Assembly: GCA_040222855.1 (NCBI GenBank)
Contig: JAVKCD010000003.1
Coordinates: 310,001-374,000 of the forward strand
DNA: 64,000 bases
From: Phycisphaeraceae bacterium
GTDB taxonomy: Bacteria > Planctomycetota > Phycisphaerae > Phycisphaerales > Phycisphaeraceae
Direction: 5' to 3'
The notes beneath the pieces were generated by a model. That model was given only the letters and a program-made list of their open reading frames with translations, ran no database searches and was not told the origin of the DNA. Below, one piece after another: positions 27,509 to 36,712 of the stretch (the first letter of the stretch is position 1; each line of letters opens with the position of its first letter). A program made the position numbers and the translations under genes.

Positions 27509-27949
27509 ATGATCCGCTACCTCCTCGGCAACAACCGCCTCCCTAAGCTGTGGCTTGCCATGGCCATGCTGCTTTCGGTCCCCGCGTTCTACGGTTGGCT
27601 AGATCTGAAGTACCTGAATGCACCTGCTCCTCCAGAATGGATCACCCCCTATCTAGGATGGATGATCGCCTTCCAGCTAGCCACGGGCCTGCTGACAGGG
27701 CTGGCAGCAGTGCATGCTTGGAGGATGAAACGACTCACCATCCCCCTTCTCGTAGCGGCAGCACTCGGATCCGCCTATGTCTTCACCCTAACGATCCTAC
27801 TTGATCAGACGGTACCCGAAGAACTAAGAGAGAATCGTGGTGTGAACCTGACAATCGCTCTACTCCTCTCTTTGATCGTGATGACGACACTGAGCACGCT
27901 CACTGTTTTAGCCTTCCTTAGCCAGACCAAAGCGTCAGCCCGCTCTTGA
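27509..27949 (+). CDS. Small membrane protein, four predicted helices
   Basis: A 146-aa protein not recognised as a family. Four hydrophobic segments are visible: about residues 14-32 (LWLAMAMLLSVPAFYGWL), 47-68 (GWMIAFQLATGLLTGLAAVHAW), 75-94 (IPLLVAAALGSAYVFTLTIL) and 112-136 (VNLTIALLLSLIVMTTLSTLTVLAF). The ATG at 27509 begins the first helix naturally; the in-frame upstream extension lies antisense to the FAD gene. It is divergent from that gene and converges with hflX with one base between stops. Its codon use is less C-biased than its neighbours. Confidence 0.65.
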   Translation: MIRYLLGNNRLPKLWLAMAMLLSVPAFYGWLDLKYLNAPAPPEWITPYLGWMIAFQLATGLLTGLAAVHAWRMKRLTIPLLVAAALGSAYVFTLTILLDQTVPEELRENRGVNLTIALLLSLIVMTTLSTLTVLAFLSQTKASARS

Positions 27950-27950
27950 T

Positions 27951-29300
27951 TCACCTCCCCCACCCGCGCCCTTGATCTCCCGGGACCACCGCCCCCGCCT
28001 CGTCCAGCACAATCAGTCCCGGGCTGATGGCGCGCAGCTCCTCGAGCAGTCGCCCGCCGAGGCGGGCGTCGATCTGCACGCGGTCGCCCTCGTACCGCCG
28101 ATCGAGCACCGTCGCCCGCGTCTCCAGGATCGACAGCGCCCGCCCGTCGATCACCGGCAGGTCCAGCGTGGTCGTGATCTGACGCCCGCGAACACCCTCC
28201 CGCAGCACCTCGATGACGCGCTCCATTCCCAAGCCCGACCGCGCCGAGATTGCCAGCGCATCCGGGTGCGCCGCCTGCTGGATCAGCAGCTCGGCGTTGC
28301 TGTGCATCTTGTCGATCTTGTTGAGCAGCAGCACCCGATGCGGCCGCGTCGCGCCGATCTCGTCGAGCACGTGATTCACCGTCTCGAGCTGCTCCCGCGC
28401 CCTCGGGTCCGCGGCATCCAGCACCACCAGCAGCACGTCGGCGTGGATCGCCTCCTCCAGCGTCGCTCGGAACGACGCCACCAGATGGTGCGGCAGGTCG
28501 CGCACAAACCCGACCGTGTCCGACAGCATCACCTGATCGCCATCGCCCAGGTCCCACCGCCGGGTCCGCGTGCTCAGCGTCGCGAACAGCTTGTCGTCCG
28601 CATACGCCCCGCCCTCGGTCACCGTGTTGAACAGCGTCGACTTCCCCGCATTGGTGTACCCCACGAGCCCGACCGTGAAGTGGTCCTGCCGCCTTGCCGC
28701 CACCTCGCGCTGCCGCCGGGCCAAGACCTCAGCGATCTCGCGCTTGAGCTGTGTCTTCTTGCGCTGCACGATCCGCCGGTCGATCTCGAGCTGCTGTTCA
28801 CCCGGGCCACGGGTCCCGATCCCCGCCGGCGACCCGCCGGCGATCCGTTCGAGGTGCGTCCACATCGCCTTGAGCCGCGGGTAGGTGTACTCGAGCTGCG
28901 CCAGTTCCACCTGCAACCGCGCCTCGTGCGTCCGCGCCCGGCTGGCAAAAATATCCAGGATCAACTCCGACCGATCCAGCACCTTCCGCTCGACAACCTT
29001 CTCGATCTTCCCGATCTGCGAAGGCGACAGATCGTTCTCGAACAGAATCACCTCCGCCCCCTCGGCGTCCGCCATGACCTTCAGTTCCTCGATCTTCCCC
29101 TTGCCCATGAACGTCGCCGGGTCGGGCGTCTGCCGCTTCTGCAGCAGCTCACCCACCGGCACCGCCCCCGCCGTCTCCGCCAGAGATCGCAGTTCATCCA
29201 GCGGGTCGTGCGGGTTCACCTGCAGGCCCGGGAGCAGGCAACCAGCGAGAATCGCCTTCTCGTGCTCCACAGCGAGTTGTTCACGACGTAAATCTTGCAT
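27951..29300 (-). CDS. hflX: GTPase HflX
   Basis: A 449-aa ribosome-associated GTPase that splits or rescues 70S ribosomes under stress. The N-terminal HflX domain includes PDPATFMGKGKIEELK and VILFENDLSPSQ; the linker contains RIAGGSPAGIGTRGPGEQQLE. The G domain has G1 GYTNAGKSTLFN (about residue 215), G3 DTVGFVRDLPHHLVASF and G4 NKID, all intact. The start codon at 29300 is 211 bp from the divergent rpmB start. Overlapping plus-strand and frame-shifted reading frames here are shadows. Confidence 0.95.
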   Translation of the reverse strand: MQDLRREQLAVEHEKAILAGCLLPGLQVNPHDPLDELRSLAETAGAVPVGELLQKRQTPDPATFMGKGKIEELKVMADAEGAEVILFENDLSPSQIGKIEKVVERKVLDRSELILDIFASRARTHEARLQVELAQLEYTYPRLKAMWTHLERIAGGSPAGIGTRGPGEQQLEIDRRIVQRKKTQLKREIAEVLARRQREVAARRQDHFTVGLVGYTNAGKSTLFNTVTEGGAYADDKLFATLSTRTRRWDLGDGDQVMLSDTVGFVRDLPHHLVASFRATLEEAIHADVLLVVLDAADPRAREQLETVNHVLDEIGATRPHRVLLLNKIDKMHSNAELLIQQAAHPDALAISARSGLGMERVIEVLREGVRGRQITTTLDLPVIDGRALSILETRATVLDRRYEGDRVQIDARLGGRLLEELRAISPGLIVLDEAGAVVPGDQGRGWGR

Positions 29301-29329
29301 TAATCAACACTAACGAATATCAGAAAGAG

Positions 29330-29348
29330 CATTTCCGCCAGAAATGCC
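29330..29348. promoter_or_regulatory. Inverted repeat between divergent hflX and rpmB
   Basis: GCATTTC (29330-29336) and GAAATGC (29342-29348) form a perfect 7-bp inverted repeat with a 5-base spacer, 30 bp upstream of the hflX start. It could be an operator, but I know no matching regulator. Confidence 0.3.
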
Positions 29349-29511
29349 AAAAACCACCATTCAGCGTACCCGCCAGACCGCCCCGCCGCTCGCCAAATCC
29401 CCCTCGCAACCGCCTCTTCAACATGCTATGGTACCTGGCTCGGCCTCGATCACCCCCGAGGCCATCCACCCGCCCTCTCCGGACATGCGTCCCGGACTGT
29501 TGGAGACGACC

Positions 29512-29775
29512 ATGCCACGCGTCTGTCAGATCACCGGCAAAAGAACCACCACCGGCCACAAGTACACCCTCCGCGGTAAAGCCAAGTACCTCGGCGGCGT
29601 CGGGACCAAGGTCACCGGCAAGACCAAGCGCACCTTCAAGCCCAACCTCCAGAAGGTCACCGCCCTGGTGGATGGCGTCCCCACCCGGATCCGCGTGTCG
29701 ACCAAGGCCATCAAGTCCGGCCTCATCGTCAAGCCCGTCAAGCGGAAATACGCCTACAAGCCTGACGCCAACTGA
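29512..29775 (+). CDS. rpmB: 50S ribosomal protein L28
   Basis: An 87-aa large-subunit ribosomal protein. It begins MPRVCQITGKRTTTGHKYTLRGKAK and continues KRTFKPNLQKVTALVDGVPTRIRVSTKAIKSGLI, matching L28. The single N-terminal Cys without the CxxC pair indicates a zinc-free form. The start at 29512 has GGAG seven bases upstream; a longer frame upstream is not part of the protein. It is followed 205 bp later by dnaG on the same strand. That 205-bp gap shows no terminator or RNA gene I can support. Confidence 0.95.
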   Translation: MPRVCQITGKRTTTGHKYTLRGKAKYLGGVGTKVTGKTKRTFKPNLQKVTALVDGVPTRIRVSTKAIKSGLIVKPVKRKYAYKPDAN

Positions 29776-29980
29776 CTTTTCCCATCAGCTTTCCCACCAA
29801 CATCAACCGTTTTACCCACACCGCCTTGCCACCAGCCCATTCGCAAGGCATGCTCGGGTTGGTTCGGCCTGTTGTTTTCAAGTGATTGTTGTTCATCGCG
29901 TTGTCGCGCCCTCCAGAGGGTGAACCACGGAAGACCCTCGGCTCACGGATGAGACGCACCTTCCTTGGAGGGGAGGAGCG

Positions 29981-31933
29981 TTGGACACCTCGACCACGAT
30001 GCCCGCCAACACACGATCCTTCACATCCCACACCGGCGACGACGACAAGCAGCGCGTCCTGGATGCCAGCGACATCGTCGCCGTGGTCAGCGAACAACTC
30101 GCCATCAAGCCCAAGGGCCGCGAGTACGTCTGCGTCTGCCCGTTTCACGATGACCGCAACCCCTCCATGTGCGTTGTCCCCGAAAAGCAGATCTACCACT
30201 GCTTCGTCTGCGGCGCTGGCGGAGATGTCTTCTCGTTCATCATGCGTTACCACCGCCTGAGCTTCCCTGAGGCCCTCAAGCACCTCGCCGAACGCTCGGG
30301 GATCGAACTCACCGGCCGCAGAGATCGCCGGGACGATGGCGGCAAGTCGCTGCGTCAACGCGTGTCCGAGGCCAATCAACTGGCCCTCAAGTTCTTCCGC
30401 TCCCGCTACAACGACGAGACCATCGGCCGCACCGCCCGTGATTACGCCGAACACCGCGGCATCTCCACTGAGATGATCGAGCGCTTCGAGCTTGGCTACG
30501 CACCCGATGCCTGGGACGAGCTCGCCGAAGCCGTCACCCGTAAACAACTCGATCGTGAGGCCTTCATCGCCGCCGGCCTGATCGCCAAGCGCGATCGTGG
30601 CGAAGGCCACTTTGACCGGCTGCGCCACCGGTTGGTGTTCCCCATCTCCGATGGCCTGGGCCGCACGGTCGCCTTTGGCGGGCGACGCCTGCGCGAGGAA
30701 GACAACCCCAAGTACTGGAACAGCCCCGAGACCGAACTCTTCCACAAAAGCTCGACCCTCTACGGGCTCCATCAGGCCAAGCGGGCCATCATCGCCAGCA
30801 AAACCGCGGTCATCGTCGAGGGCTACACCGACGTGATCGCCGCCCACCAGGCCGGTCGCGAGAACGTCGTGGCCACCCTCGGCACCGCCCTGACCCCGGA
30901 GCACGTCAAAGCCCTCCGCCGCTTCGCCGAACGCATCGTCCTCGTCTTCGATGGCGACGAGGCCGGCCAGCGTGCCGCTGACCGTGCTGTCGAGGCCTTC
31001 CTCACCGAAGAGGTCGATACCGCCGTGGCCATCCTCCCTGGCGGGCAGGACCCCGCGGACCTCCTTGCCACCAGCGAAGGCGTGGAAACCTGGGACGACC
31101 TGATCGCCCGGGCTCCCGACGCCCTCGACTTCGGGCTGGGCCGGCTAGCCGCCGAGATCGACGGCGTCACCACCCTCACCGGGCGCCAGAAACTCGCCGA
31201 GCGATACGCCGAGAAAATCATCCGGCTGGGTCTCGATCGAGCCTCGGCGACCCGCCGATCCCTGATCACAGGCCGCATCGGGCAGTTGCTCGGGCTCGAC
31301 GGTCAGGCGACCGAAAGGCTGCTTTCAGAGGCCAGGCGGGCAGCGAAACCGGTCCATACCCCCCCACCAGCGTCTGATAACGCTTACGTCGAGGGATTTG
31401 ACGCATCTGAAGATGCTAAAAGACTGGCCTTCGCCCTAACCGGGCGTAAACTTAGACTGGCCCTAGCGGCCGAGCGGCAGGCCCTAGCATGCCTGATCCG
31501 CCACAACTTCCTGTTCACTAGGTCCTTGGATCAAGGCAGAGCGATCGATGAGTCGCTCATGCCCGGTGATCTCATCGACACGGTGCACCGGAAGCTCTAC
31601 GCCCTCCTCTACGGGGCGTTGGAGGCTGGCGGATCGATCATGCTGGATCATCTGCTCTCGGACGCGGCCGAGGCCGAGGACCACGAGCTGGCAGGTTTGC
31701 TGGCTTCCCTCGGTCGAGACATCCAGGACCTGGGTCTTGACGACCCGGAGGCCGCCGAGCGCGTGCTCGAATCGGCCATGAGGTCTTGGCGGAGCGTCGC
31801 CACGCCCCGCCTCGACACACAGGAGGAAGAGAGTGTCACCGCCGATCAGATGCTCAGGGACAAGCTCGAACGAGGTCGAGCCGCAACTGGCCCAGGGCGA
31901 ATTGGCGGGCAGCGTCGGGTAACGGCCCCTTAA
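29981..31933 (+). CDS. dnaG: DNA primase DnaG
   Basis: A 650-aa primase that makes RNA primers for replication. The CHC2 zinc-binding domain is at about residues 50-85 (CVCPFHDDRNPSMCVV, HCFVCGAGGDVFSFI); the catalytic core includes FGGRRLREEDNPKYWNSPET; the TOPRIM residues are in AVIVEGYTDVIAAHQAG (about 276) and VFDGDEAGQRAADRAV (about 322). The C-terminal part (about 480-650) is the variable helicase-interaction domain. A strong ribosome site GGAGGGGAGGAG ends about three bases before TTG 29981, favouring that start over the ATG at 29999. It precedes rpoD by 81 bp. Confidence 0.96.
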   Translation: MDTSTTMPANTRSFTSHTGDDDKQRVLDASDIVAVVSEQLAIKPKGREYVCVCPFHDDRNPSMCVVPEKQIYHCFVCGAGGDVFSFIMRYHRLSFPEALKHLAERSGIELTGRRDRRDDGGKSLRQRVSEANQLALKFFRSRYNDETIGRTARDYAEHRGISTEMIERFELGYAPDAWDELAEAVTRKQLDREAFIAAGLIAKRDRGEGHFDRLRHRLVFPISDGLGRTVAFGGRRLREEDNPKYWNSPETELFHKSSTLYGLHQAKRAIIASKTAVIVEGYTDVIAAHQAGRENVVATLGTALTPEHVKALRRFAERIVLVFDGDEAGQRAADRAVEAFLTEEVDTAVAILPGGQDPADLLATSEGVETWDDLIARAPDALDFGLGRLAAEIDGVTTLTGRQKLAERYAEKIIRLGLDRASATRRSLITGRIGQLLGLDGQATERLLSEARRAAKPVHTPPPASDNAYVEGFDASEDAKRLAFALTGRKLRLALAAERQALACLIRHNFLFTRSLDQGRAIDESLMPGDLIDTVHRKLYALLYGALEAGGSIMLDHLLSDAAEAEDHELAGLLASLGRDIQDLGLDDPEAAERVLESAMRSWRSVATPRLDTQEEESVTADQMLRDKLERGRAATGPGRIGGQRRVTAP

Positions 31934-32014
31934 GTTCAGGGCCTCCCGGGTATCCAAGGACACGGGCTCGGTTCACGCCGAGCCAGACACGGAAGACAAG
32001 GACGAAACGACCTC

Positions 32015-33841
32015 ATGCTCAACCCACACCTACATCCCGCCGTGACCGAGCTGATGGCCTGCGGCCGAGCCCGCGGTTTCATCACGTTCGATCAGCTCAA
32101 TGCGCTGCTGCCGGATGAGTACGTCGATCAGAACAAGCTCGCCGAACTGCTGCAGCGGATGCGCCAGGAAAGCATGCTGCTCATCGACGAGGCCCAGATC
32201 CCCAACAGCTGGCGCGGCACCGTCGGACTCGTGGCCCCGCCTCAGGACGCCCCCGGACCCACCGGTGCCGACATGATCCCTCAGGAGGAGGAGGCTCCCC
32301 CCGAGGGCGCCGCCGCCGCGGCAACCGCTCAGCCCCAGCAGCAACAGCAGGAGAGCGACTCCGAAGAGACCGAAGAGGTCGACGAGGCCACCAAGGCTGA
32401 ACTCGAAAAAGCCCTTGGCGAAGCAGGCGGGAAGCGCATCGATGACCCGGTCCGCATGTACCTCACCCAGATGGGCGAGATCAGCCTGCTGACCCGCGAC
32501 GAGGAAATCCGCCTGGCCAAGAAGATCGAGACCACCCGGATGATCTTCCGACGGCTGGTCCTCGAAAACGACTACTCGGTCGCTCAGTCCGTCGAGATCC
32601 TCGAGATGGTCGATGCCGGCGACCTGCCCTTCGACCGCACCATGAAGATTTCGACCGCTGAAGAGGACGCCAAGGGCAAGATCGCCGCACGGATCCCCTT
32701 CAACCTCAAGACCATCAAGCGGTTGCTCGACCTCAACCGCGAGGACTGGGAACAACTCGAAAAGCCCGGCCGCAAGAGCAAGACCGAGATCCTTCGCCTG
32801 CGTCTGCAGATCGAGACCCGGCGGATGAAGATGGCCCGCCTCATCGAAGAGCTCTCGCTGCGGACCTCCAAGATCCAGCCGCTCCTCAAGAAGCTCACCT
32901 CGATCTCCAACAAGATGAACCACCTGGTCCGGACCCTCGCCGACGCCGAGAAACACCCGGATCGCTACGACGTTGAAGACGTGATGGTGATGCGCGAGGA
33001 ACTGGTCGGGCTCCGCTCCCTGATCATCGAAGACCCCGAAGATCTTACCGCCCGCGTCGCCGAGATCCGCTGCGTCTTCGACGAGTACGAGCAGGCTAAA
33101 CGTGATCTCTCAGGCGGCAACCTCCGTCTGGTGGTCTCGATCGCCAAAAAATATCGCAACCGCGGCCTCTCGTTCCTGGACATCATCCAGGAAGGCAACA
33201 CCGGCCTGATGCGCGCGGTCGACAAGTACGAGTACAAGCGTGGTTACAAGTTCTCCACGTACGCTACTTGGTGGATCCGTCAGGCCATCACTCGCGCCAT
33301 CGCCGACCACGCCCGCACCATCCGTATCCCGGTGCACATGATCGAGACGATGAGCAAGCTGCGCAACATCGCCAAGAACCTGCTGCAGGAGCTTAAGCGC
33401 GAGCCCACCATCGAAGAGATCGCCGAGGCCGCCAAGATGCCGATCGTTGAGGCTCGCCGTGTGATGAAGATCAGCCGGCACCCCATCAGCCTCGATCGCC
33501 CCGTCGGCGAGAGCGAAGACTCCTACTTCGGCGACTTCATCGAGGACGAGCACGCGACCAACCCGTCCGAGACGGCGACCAGCGACATGCTCCGCTCCCG
33601 CATCGAGCAGGTGCTCAAGACCCTCACCTACCGGGAGCGCGAGATCATCAAGCTCCGCTACGGTATCGGCGACGGCTACACCTACACCCTCGAAGAGGTT
33701 GGCCGCATCTTCAAGGTCACCCGCGAGCGTGTCCGCCAGGTCGAAGCCAAGGCGATCCGCAAGCTCCAGCACCCGGTCCGCAGCCGCAAGCTCGTCGGCT
33801 TCCTCTCCGGCGACGAGAACGATGACGACATGCTCGAGTAG
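32015..33841 (+). CDS. rpoD: RNA polymerase primary sigma factor RpoD (sigma-70)
   Basis: A 608-aa housekeeping sigma factor. Region 1.1 covers about residues 1-70; a Gln/Glu-rich linker ([19 protein letters not shown]) lies near 105-125; region 1.2 near 143 ([19 protein letters not shown]); then the non-conserved region; region 2 at about 364-445 with [19 protein letters not shown] and [16 protein letters not shown]; region 3; and the region 4.2 helix-turn-helix at about 558-588 ([20 protein letters not shown]). It is the last gene of the rpmB-dnaG-rpoD group and ends at a strong terminator. Confidence 0.97.
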   Translation: MLNPHLHPAVTELMACGRARGFITFDQLNALLPDEYVDQNKLAELLQRMRQESMLLIDEAQIPNSWRGTVGLVAPPQDAPGPTGADMIPQEEEAPPEGAAAAATAQPQQQQQESDSEETEEVDEATKAELEKALGEAGGKRIDDPVRMYLTQMGEISLLTRDEEIRLAKKIETTRMIFRRLVLENDYSVAQSVEILEMVDAGDLPFDRTMKISTAEEDAKGKIAARIPFNLKTIKRLLDLNREDWEQLEKPGRKSKTEILRLRLQIETRRMKMARLIEELSLRTSKIQPLLKKLTSISNKMNHLVRTLADAEKHPDRYDVEDVMVMREELVGLRSLIIEDPEDLTARVAEIRCVFDEYEQAKRDLSGGNLRLVVSIAKKYRNRGLSFLDIIQEGNTGLMRAVDKYEYKRGYKFSTYATWWIRQAITRAIADHARTIRIPVHMIETMSKLRNIAKNLLQELKREPTIEEIAEAAKMPIVEARRVMKISRHPISLDRPVGESEDSYFGDFIEDEHATNPSETATSDMLRSRIEQVLKTLTYREREIIKLRYGIGDGYTYTLEEVGRIFKVTRERVRQVEAKAIRKLQHPVRSRKLVGFLSGDENDDDMLE

Positions 33842-33870
33842 TTCAGACCCAGCACCCCTGATACAGCAAA

Positions 33871-33900
33871 GCCTCGGGCCACGGCCCGAGGCTTTTTCTT
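33871..33900 (+). terminator. Rho-independent terminator after rpoD
   Basis: GCCTCGGGCC-AC-GGCCCGAGGC stem followed by TTTTTCTT, 30 bp past the rpoD stop. It also separates rpoD from the convergent polysaccharide cluster and may work for both directions. Confidence 0.9.
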
Positions 33901-33923
33901 GCGTGTTTATTGGTCTTGGCCGC

Positions 33924-34901
33924 TCAGGCCGCGAGGCGGTACGAGGCCGCTGGCTCGGCAGGCGCCGCCGCGGCAATGAGTTGCTCGCGATAAACCGGAT
34001 CGCTCACCCACCAGGGCTGGCGACGTGCCTCATCCCAGAGGTAGCGACTGGCGCTGCTCGGGTCGAGCTCGGCCAGGGCCAGGGCGTAGATCTTTGAACG
34101 ATCATCACAGCTCTTCCAGACGGCGTAGCGATCTCGTGGATCGATCTCGCCAAGATACCGCCGACCAACCGCGACACGTTCCTGGCCCTTGCGCACGGAG
34201 CGCATGACCGAAGCGTTTTCGTTGACACGGATCGCTGATAGACCTCGACCGATGATGCTCGGCTCGAAGCCCTGCGCGAGCAGCCGGGCGTGCAGTTCAA
34301 ACGTCCAGGCAAAGCGGAGGCGTGGGTCAAGCGGGCCGGCCTGATCCAGCAGACTCCGCTTGTAGAAGACCGCGCCGCGGACCGGGTCGCCTTGGGTGTG
34401 CCGGAGGAAAGACGAGAGTCGGAGCCCGCGTACCGGGAGGAGCGGGTCAGCCAGTTGCCCACACTCGTCAAGGCCAACCGCTTGTCCGATCAGCCAGGAA
34501 GCGCCATCGGAATCGCCCATCCGTCTGGCGACTTCGCTGAGCACCTGCGGCATCAGCAGCGCGTCGGCGTCGAGGAAGCCGATGATTGATCCGGTGGCGA
34601 CTTCCATCGCACGATTGATCGCCTCGGCGGGTCCGGTGTCGGTGTGGGAGTCGAACCAGTTGATCTGGGCCTCGTAGCGATCCAGGACATCGAGGGTCTG
34701 ATCACGCGACCCGCCATCGACGACGAGGATTTCGAGGTCGGCATAACCCTGGTCCAGCACCGAGCATAGGGTGCTTTCGAGGGTGTCCCCGGCGTGGAAG
34801 CAGGGGATGATGATCGAGACCCGCGGTCGCTGGGCGGAACTGATCTTCCGGGCGGGATTGAGCGCCTGTCGGCGACGTGCTTTGGGTCGTGGTGTTTCCA
34901 T
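33924..34901 (-). CDS. Family 2 glycosyltransferase
   Basis: A 325-aa GT-A fold glycosyltransferase, last gene of the glycan cluster. The nucleotide-sugar domain has VSIIIPCFHAGDTLESTLCSV, DLEILVVDGGSRDQTLDVL, the conserved GPAEAINRAMEVATGSIIGFLDADALLMP segment with the metal-binding DxD at FLDAD, and VRGAVFYKRSLLDQAGPLDPRLRFAWTFELHARL. No membrane helix is seen, so it should act at the cytoplasmic face on a lipid-linked glycan. The donor and acceptor are unknown. Confidence 0.9.
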   Translation of the reverse strand: METPRPKARRRQALNPARKISSAQRPRVSIIIPCFHAGDTLESTLCSVLDQGYADLEILVVDGGSRDQTLDVLDRYEAQINWFDSHTDTGPAEAINRAMEVATGSIIGFLDADALLMPQVLSEVARRMGDSDGASWLIGQAVGLDECGQLADPLLPVRGLRLSSFLRHTQGDPVRGAVFYKRSLLDQAGPLDPRLRFAWTFELHARLLAQGFEPSIIGRGLSAIRVNENASVMRSVRKGQERVAVGRRYLGEIDPRDRYAVWKSCDDRSKIYALALAELDPSSASRYLWDEARRQPWWVSDPVYREQLIAAAAPAEPAASYRLAA

Positions 34902-34958
34902 ACTCAGGTTCCATCGGCGAGTCGGCGGGGTGGCGGCAAGGTCTTGGGATTACCGGGC

Positions 34959-35840
34959 TTAGGCGACGCGGGTGTGGGGTGGTCCATGCCAGAGGTGTGC
35001 GCGCACCTGTTGTGAGAGGAGCCACCATGGGTGGGTCAGAATCTCGATCCAGGGCCTGCGGGGCAGGGTTTCGAGGTAAGCGGCGCGCTGCTGGTAGGCT
35101 GTGCGCCGGAATACGGAAACGCGCTCGGACCAGCTTAAATCACGCGCAAAAGCGCGCTCAACGGTGACGTGATCCCCGATAAATCCGCTCGGATGCGCGC
35201 ACGTTTTACTCTGCGGATGCATGCGGTAAGTGGCGAGAGGCTGGTCGATGATGACCGGGTGGTGGCCTTCTTTGAGGAGGGTAAGCCACCAGGCGAAGTC
35301 CATGGCGTAGTGGAGAGACTCGTCGAGGTAGCCGTGTTGGTGGTGGAGTTTGGGGTCCCACCAGACGCCGGGTTGGGGGAAGTGAAAGGGGCGGGTGGGT
35401 GTTCGGAGTAGCGCGGTGCGGAGGGATATGTCGCGGGAACGGGGTTCGATGAGGATGGGTTCGCCGTGCTGATCGATCTGCTGGCAGCGTCCGGCGACCC
35501 AGCGTGCCTGGGGTTGTGCTTGCTTGAGGTTGGCAACGGCGTCGAGTGAACCGGGGAGGAGGGTGTCATCGGAGCAGACCCAGGTGACGAGGTCGCCGTC
35601 GGCGTGGCGGAGTCCTTTGTTGATGGCGTGGGTCTGGCCGTTGTCGGGTTCGGAGATGGCGAGGTCGAGGTGCGGGGCGTAGTGGCGGATGATGTCTGTC
35701 GAGCCGTCGGTGGAGCCGCCATCGATCACCATGAGTTGGAGGTTGGGGTAGCGCTGATCCAGCACGCTGTCGAGGGTGGCGGCGAGGTAGTCAGCCTGGT
35801 TGAAGCTGGGGATGACGACGCTGAGGCGTGGGGCGGTCAT
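34959..35840 (-). CDS. Family 2 glycosyltransferase
   Basis: A 293-aa GT-A glycosyltransferase. Seen: LSVVIPSFNQADYLAATLDSVLDQRYPNLQLMVIDGGSTDGS, then GQTHAINKGLRHADGDLVTWVCSDDTLLPG, in which the usual DxD is SDD, and HQHGYLDESLHYAMDFAWWLTLLKEG containing the acceptor-side acidic pair. The beginning is close in sequence to the preceding glycosyltransferase, suggesting old duplication. GAGGACACACC before the ATG is a fair ribosome site. It starts nine bp from the end of the next upstream gene. Confidence 0.9.
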   Translation of the reverse strand: MTAPRLSVVIPSFNQADYLAATLDSVLDQRYPNLQLMVIDGGSTDGSTDIIRHYAPHLDLAISEPDNGQTHAINKGLRHADGDLVTWVCSDDTLLPGSLDAVANLKQAQPQARWVAGRCQQIDQHGEPILIEPRSRDISLRTALLRTPTRPFHFPQPGVWWDPKLHHQHGYLDESLHYAMDFAWWLTLLKEGHHPVIIDQPLATYRMHPQSKTCAHPSGFIGDHVTVERAFARDLSWSERVSVFRRTAYQQRAAYLETLPRRPWIEILTHPWWLLSQQVRAHLWHGPPHTRVA

Positions 35841-35849
35841 GGTGTGTCC

Positions 35850-36704
35850 TCAGGCGGCGCGGCGGGTTGGTGTTGCTTGATCCGGTCTTAGCTCGGGGAG
35901 GTTCTGAGCTTCGCTGTGCTCGGTGGGTTTGGCGGCTCCCTGGTAACGGAGGACCAGCCACTCGCTGGCGAGGGTGTAGAGGAAGTAGATCGCGGAGAGG
36001 AGGAAGCCGCGGGGACCGATGCGCCAGCCGTCAAAGTCGCGGAGGCTGCGGTAGATCTCGATGAAGGGTCGGGTCAGGGCGCGGCGGAATGTGAAGCGCA
36101 GGCCGTTGCCTGCGAGGGCTTTGGCCTCGGTGTGGGCGTAGCGGGTGAGGTGGCGGCGGAGGAGTTCGGTGTAGCTGTCGGACCAGAAGTGCTGCATCGG
36201 GTTGTGGTCGTCGGCGGGGACCCGTCTGTCCTCGAAGCCGTCACGGATACGTGTGAGACGGTTGGCCCAGGGCAACACAGCGCATCGATCACGGTGGATG
36301 AGACGCTGCTTCCAGGTGAGGGTTCCCCAGACGGTGCCGTCGAGTCGCTTGCCTTTGAAGTAGAACTTCATGGGTAACGAGAACGCGCCGGCGCCGGGTT
36401 CGGCTTCGAGCATCATTCGCATCTGGGCTGCGAGCTGCTCGGGGATGGTTTCATCGGGATCAACCAAGAGGATCCAGTCGTGGCGAGCGATCTTTGCCGC
36501 AGCGGCGCGGGTGGGTTCGGCGATAGGTGCGGGGTCGACGTGGAAGACGTGGTCGGCGAAGCGGCGAGCGGTGTCGATTGAGCCATCGCTCGAGCCCATG
36601 TCGATGACGATCAGTTCATCGACGAAGGCGAGCGCGGGCAGGCATCGTTCGAGATGGTCTCGCTCGTTGCGGGCGATGACGATAGCGGAGATGGGCGTGG
36701 GCAT
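35850..36704 (-). CDS. Family 2 glycosyltransferase, WaaE/KdtX-like
   Basis: A 284-aa glycosyltransferase resembling the WaaE/KdtX beta-1,4-glucosyltransferase branch: ISAIVIARNERDHLERCLPALAFVDELIVIDMGSSDGSIDTARRFAD, then HDWILLVDPDETIPEQL with a DPDE metal site. The C-terminal region has RALTRPFIEIYRSLRDFDGWRIGPRGFLLSAIYFLYTLASEW, a common membrane-associating segment of this branch. I take ATG 36704, with GAGGT eight bases upstream and just nine bases from the stop of the preceding gene; the longer frame overlaps that gene. Confidence 0.88.
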   Translation of the reverse strand: MPTPISAIVIARNERDHLERCLPALAFVDELIVIDMGSSDGSIDTARRFADHVFHVDPAPIAEPTRAAAAKIARHDWILLVDPDETIPEQLAAQMRMMLEAEPGAGAFSLPMKFYFKGKRLDGTVWGTLTWKQRLIHRDRCAVLPWANRLTRIRDGFEDRRVPADDHNPMQHFWSDSYTELLRRHLTRYAHTEAKALAGNGLRFTFRRALTRPFIEIYRSLRDFDGWRIGPRGFLLSAIYFLYTLASEWLVLRYQGAAKPTEHSEAQNLPELRPDQATPTRRAA

Positions 36705-36712
36705 GGGTGACC

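Noticed and set aside
27805-28557. 250-codon Gly/Arg/Ala-rich frame within hflX
   Set aside because: Frame-shifted reading of hflX codons; low-complexity composition.
27972-29291. 439-codon plus-strand frame opposite hflX
   Set aside because: Arg/His/Pro/Leu-rich composition typical of antisense reading of a GC-rich gene; hflX is certain on the minus strand.
33871-34000. Replication origin at the strand-bias switch near 33.9 kb
   Set aside because: No dnaA, dnaN or DnaA-box cluster is seen; the bias switches back within about 20 kb, which an origin alone would not explain.
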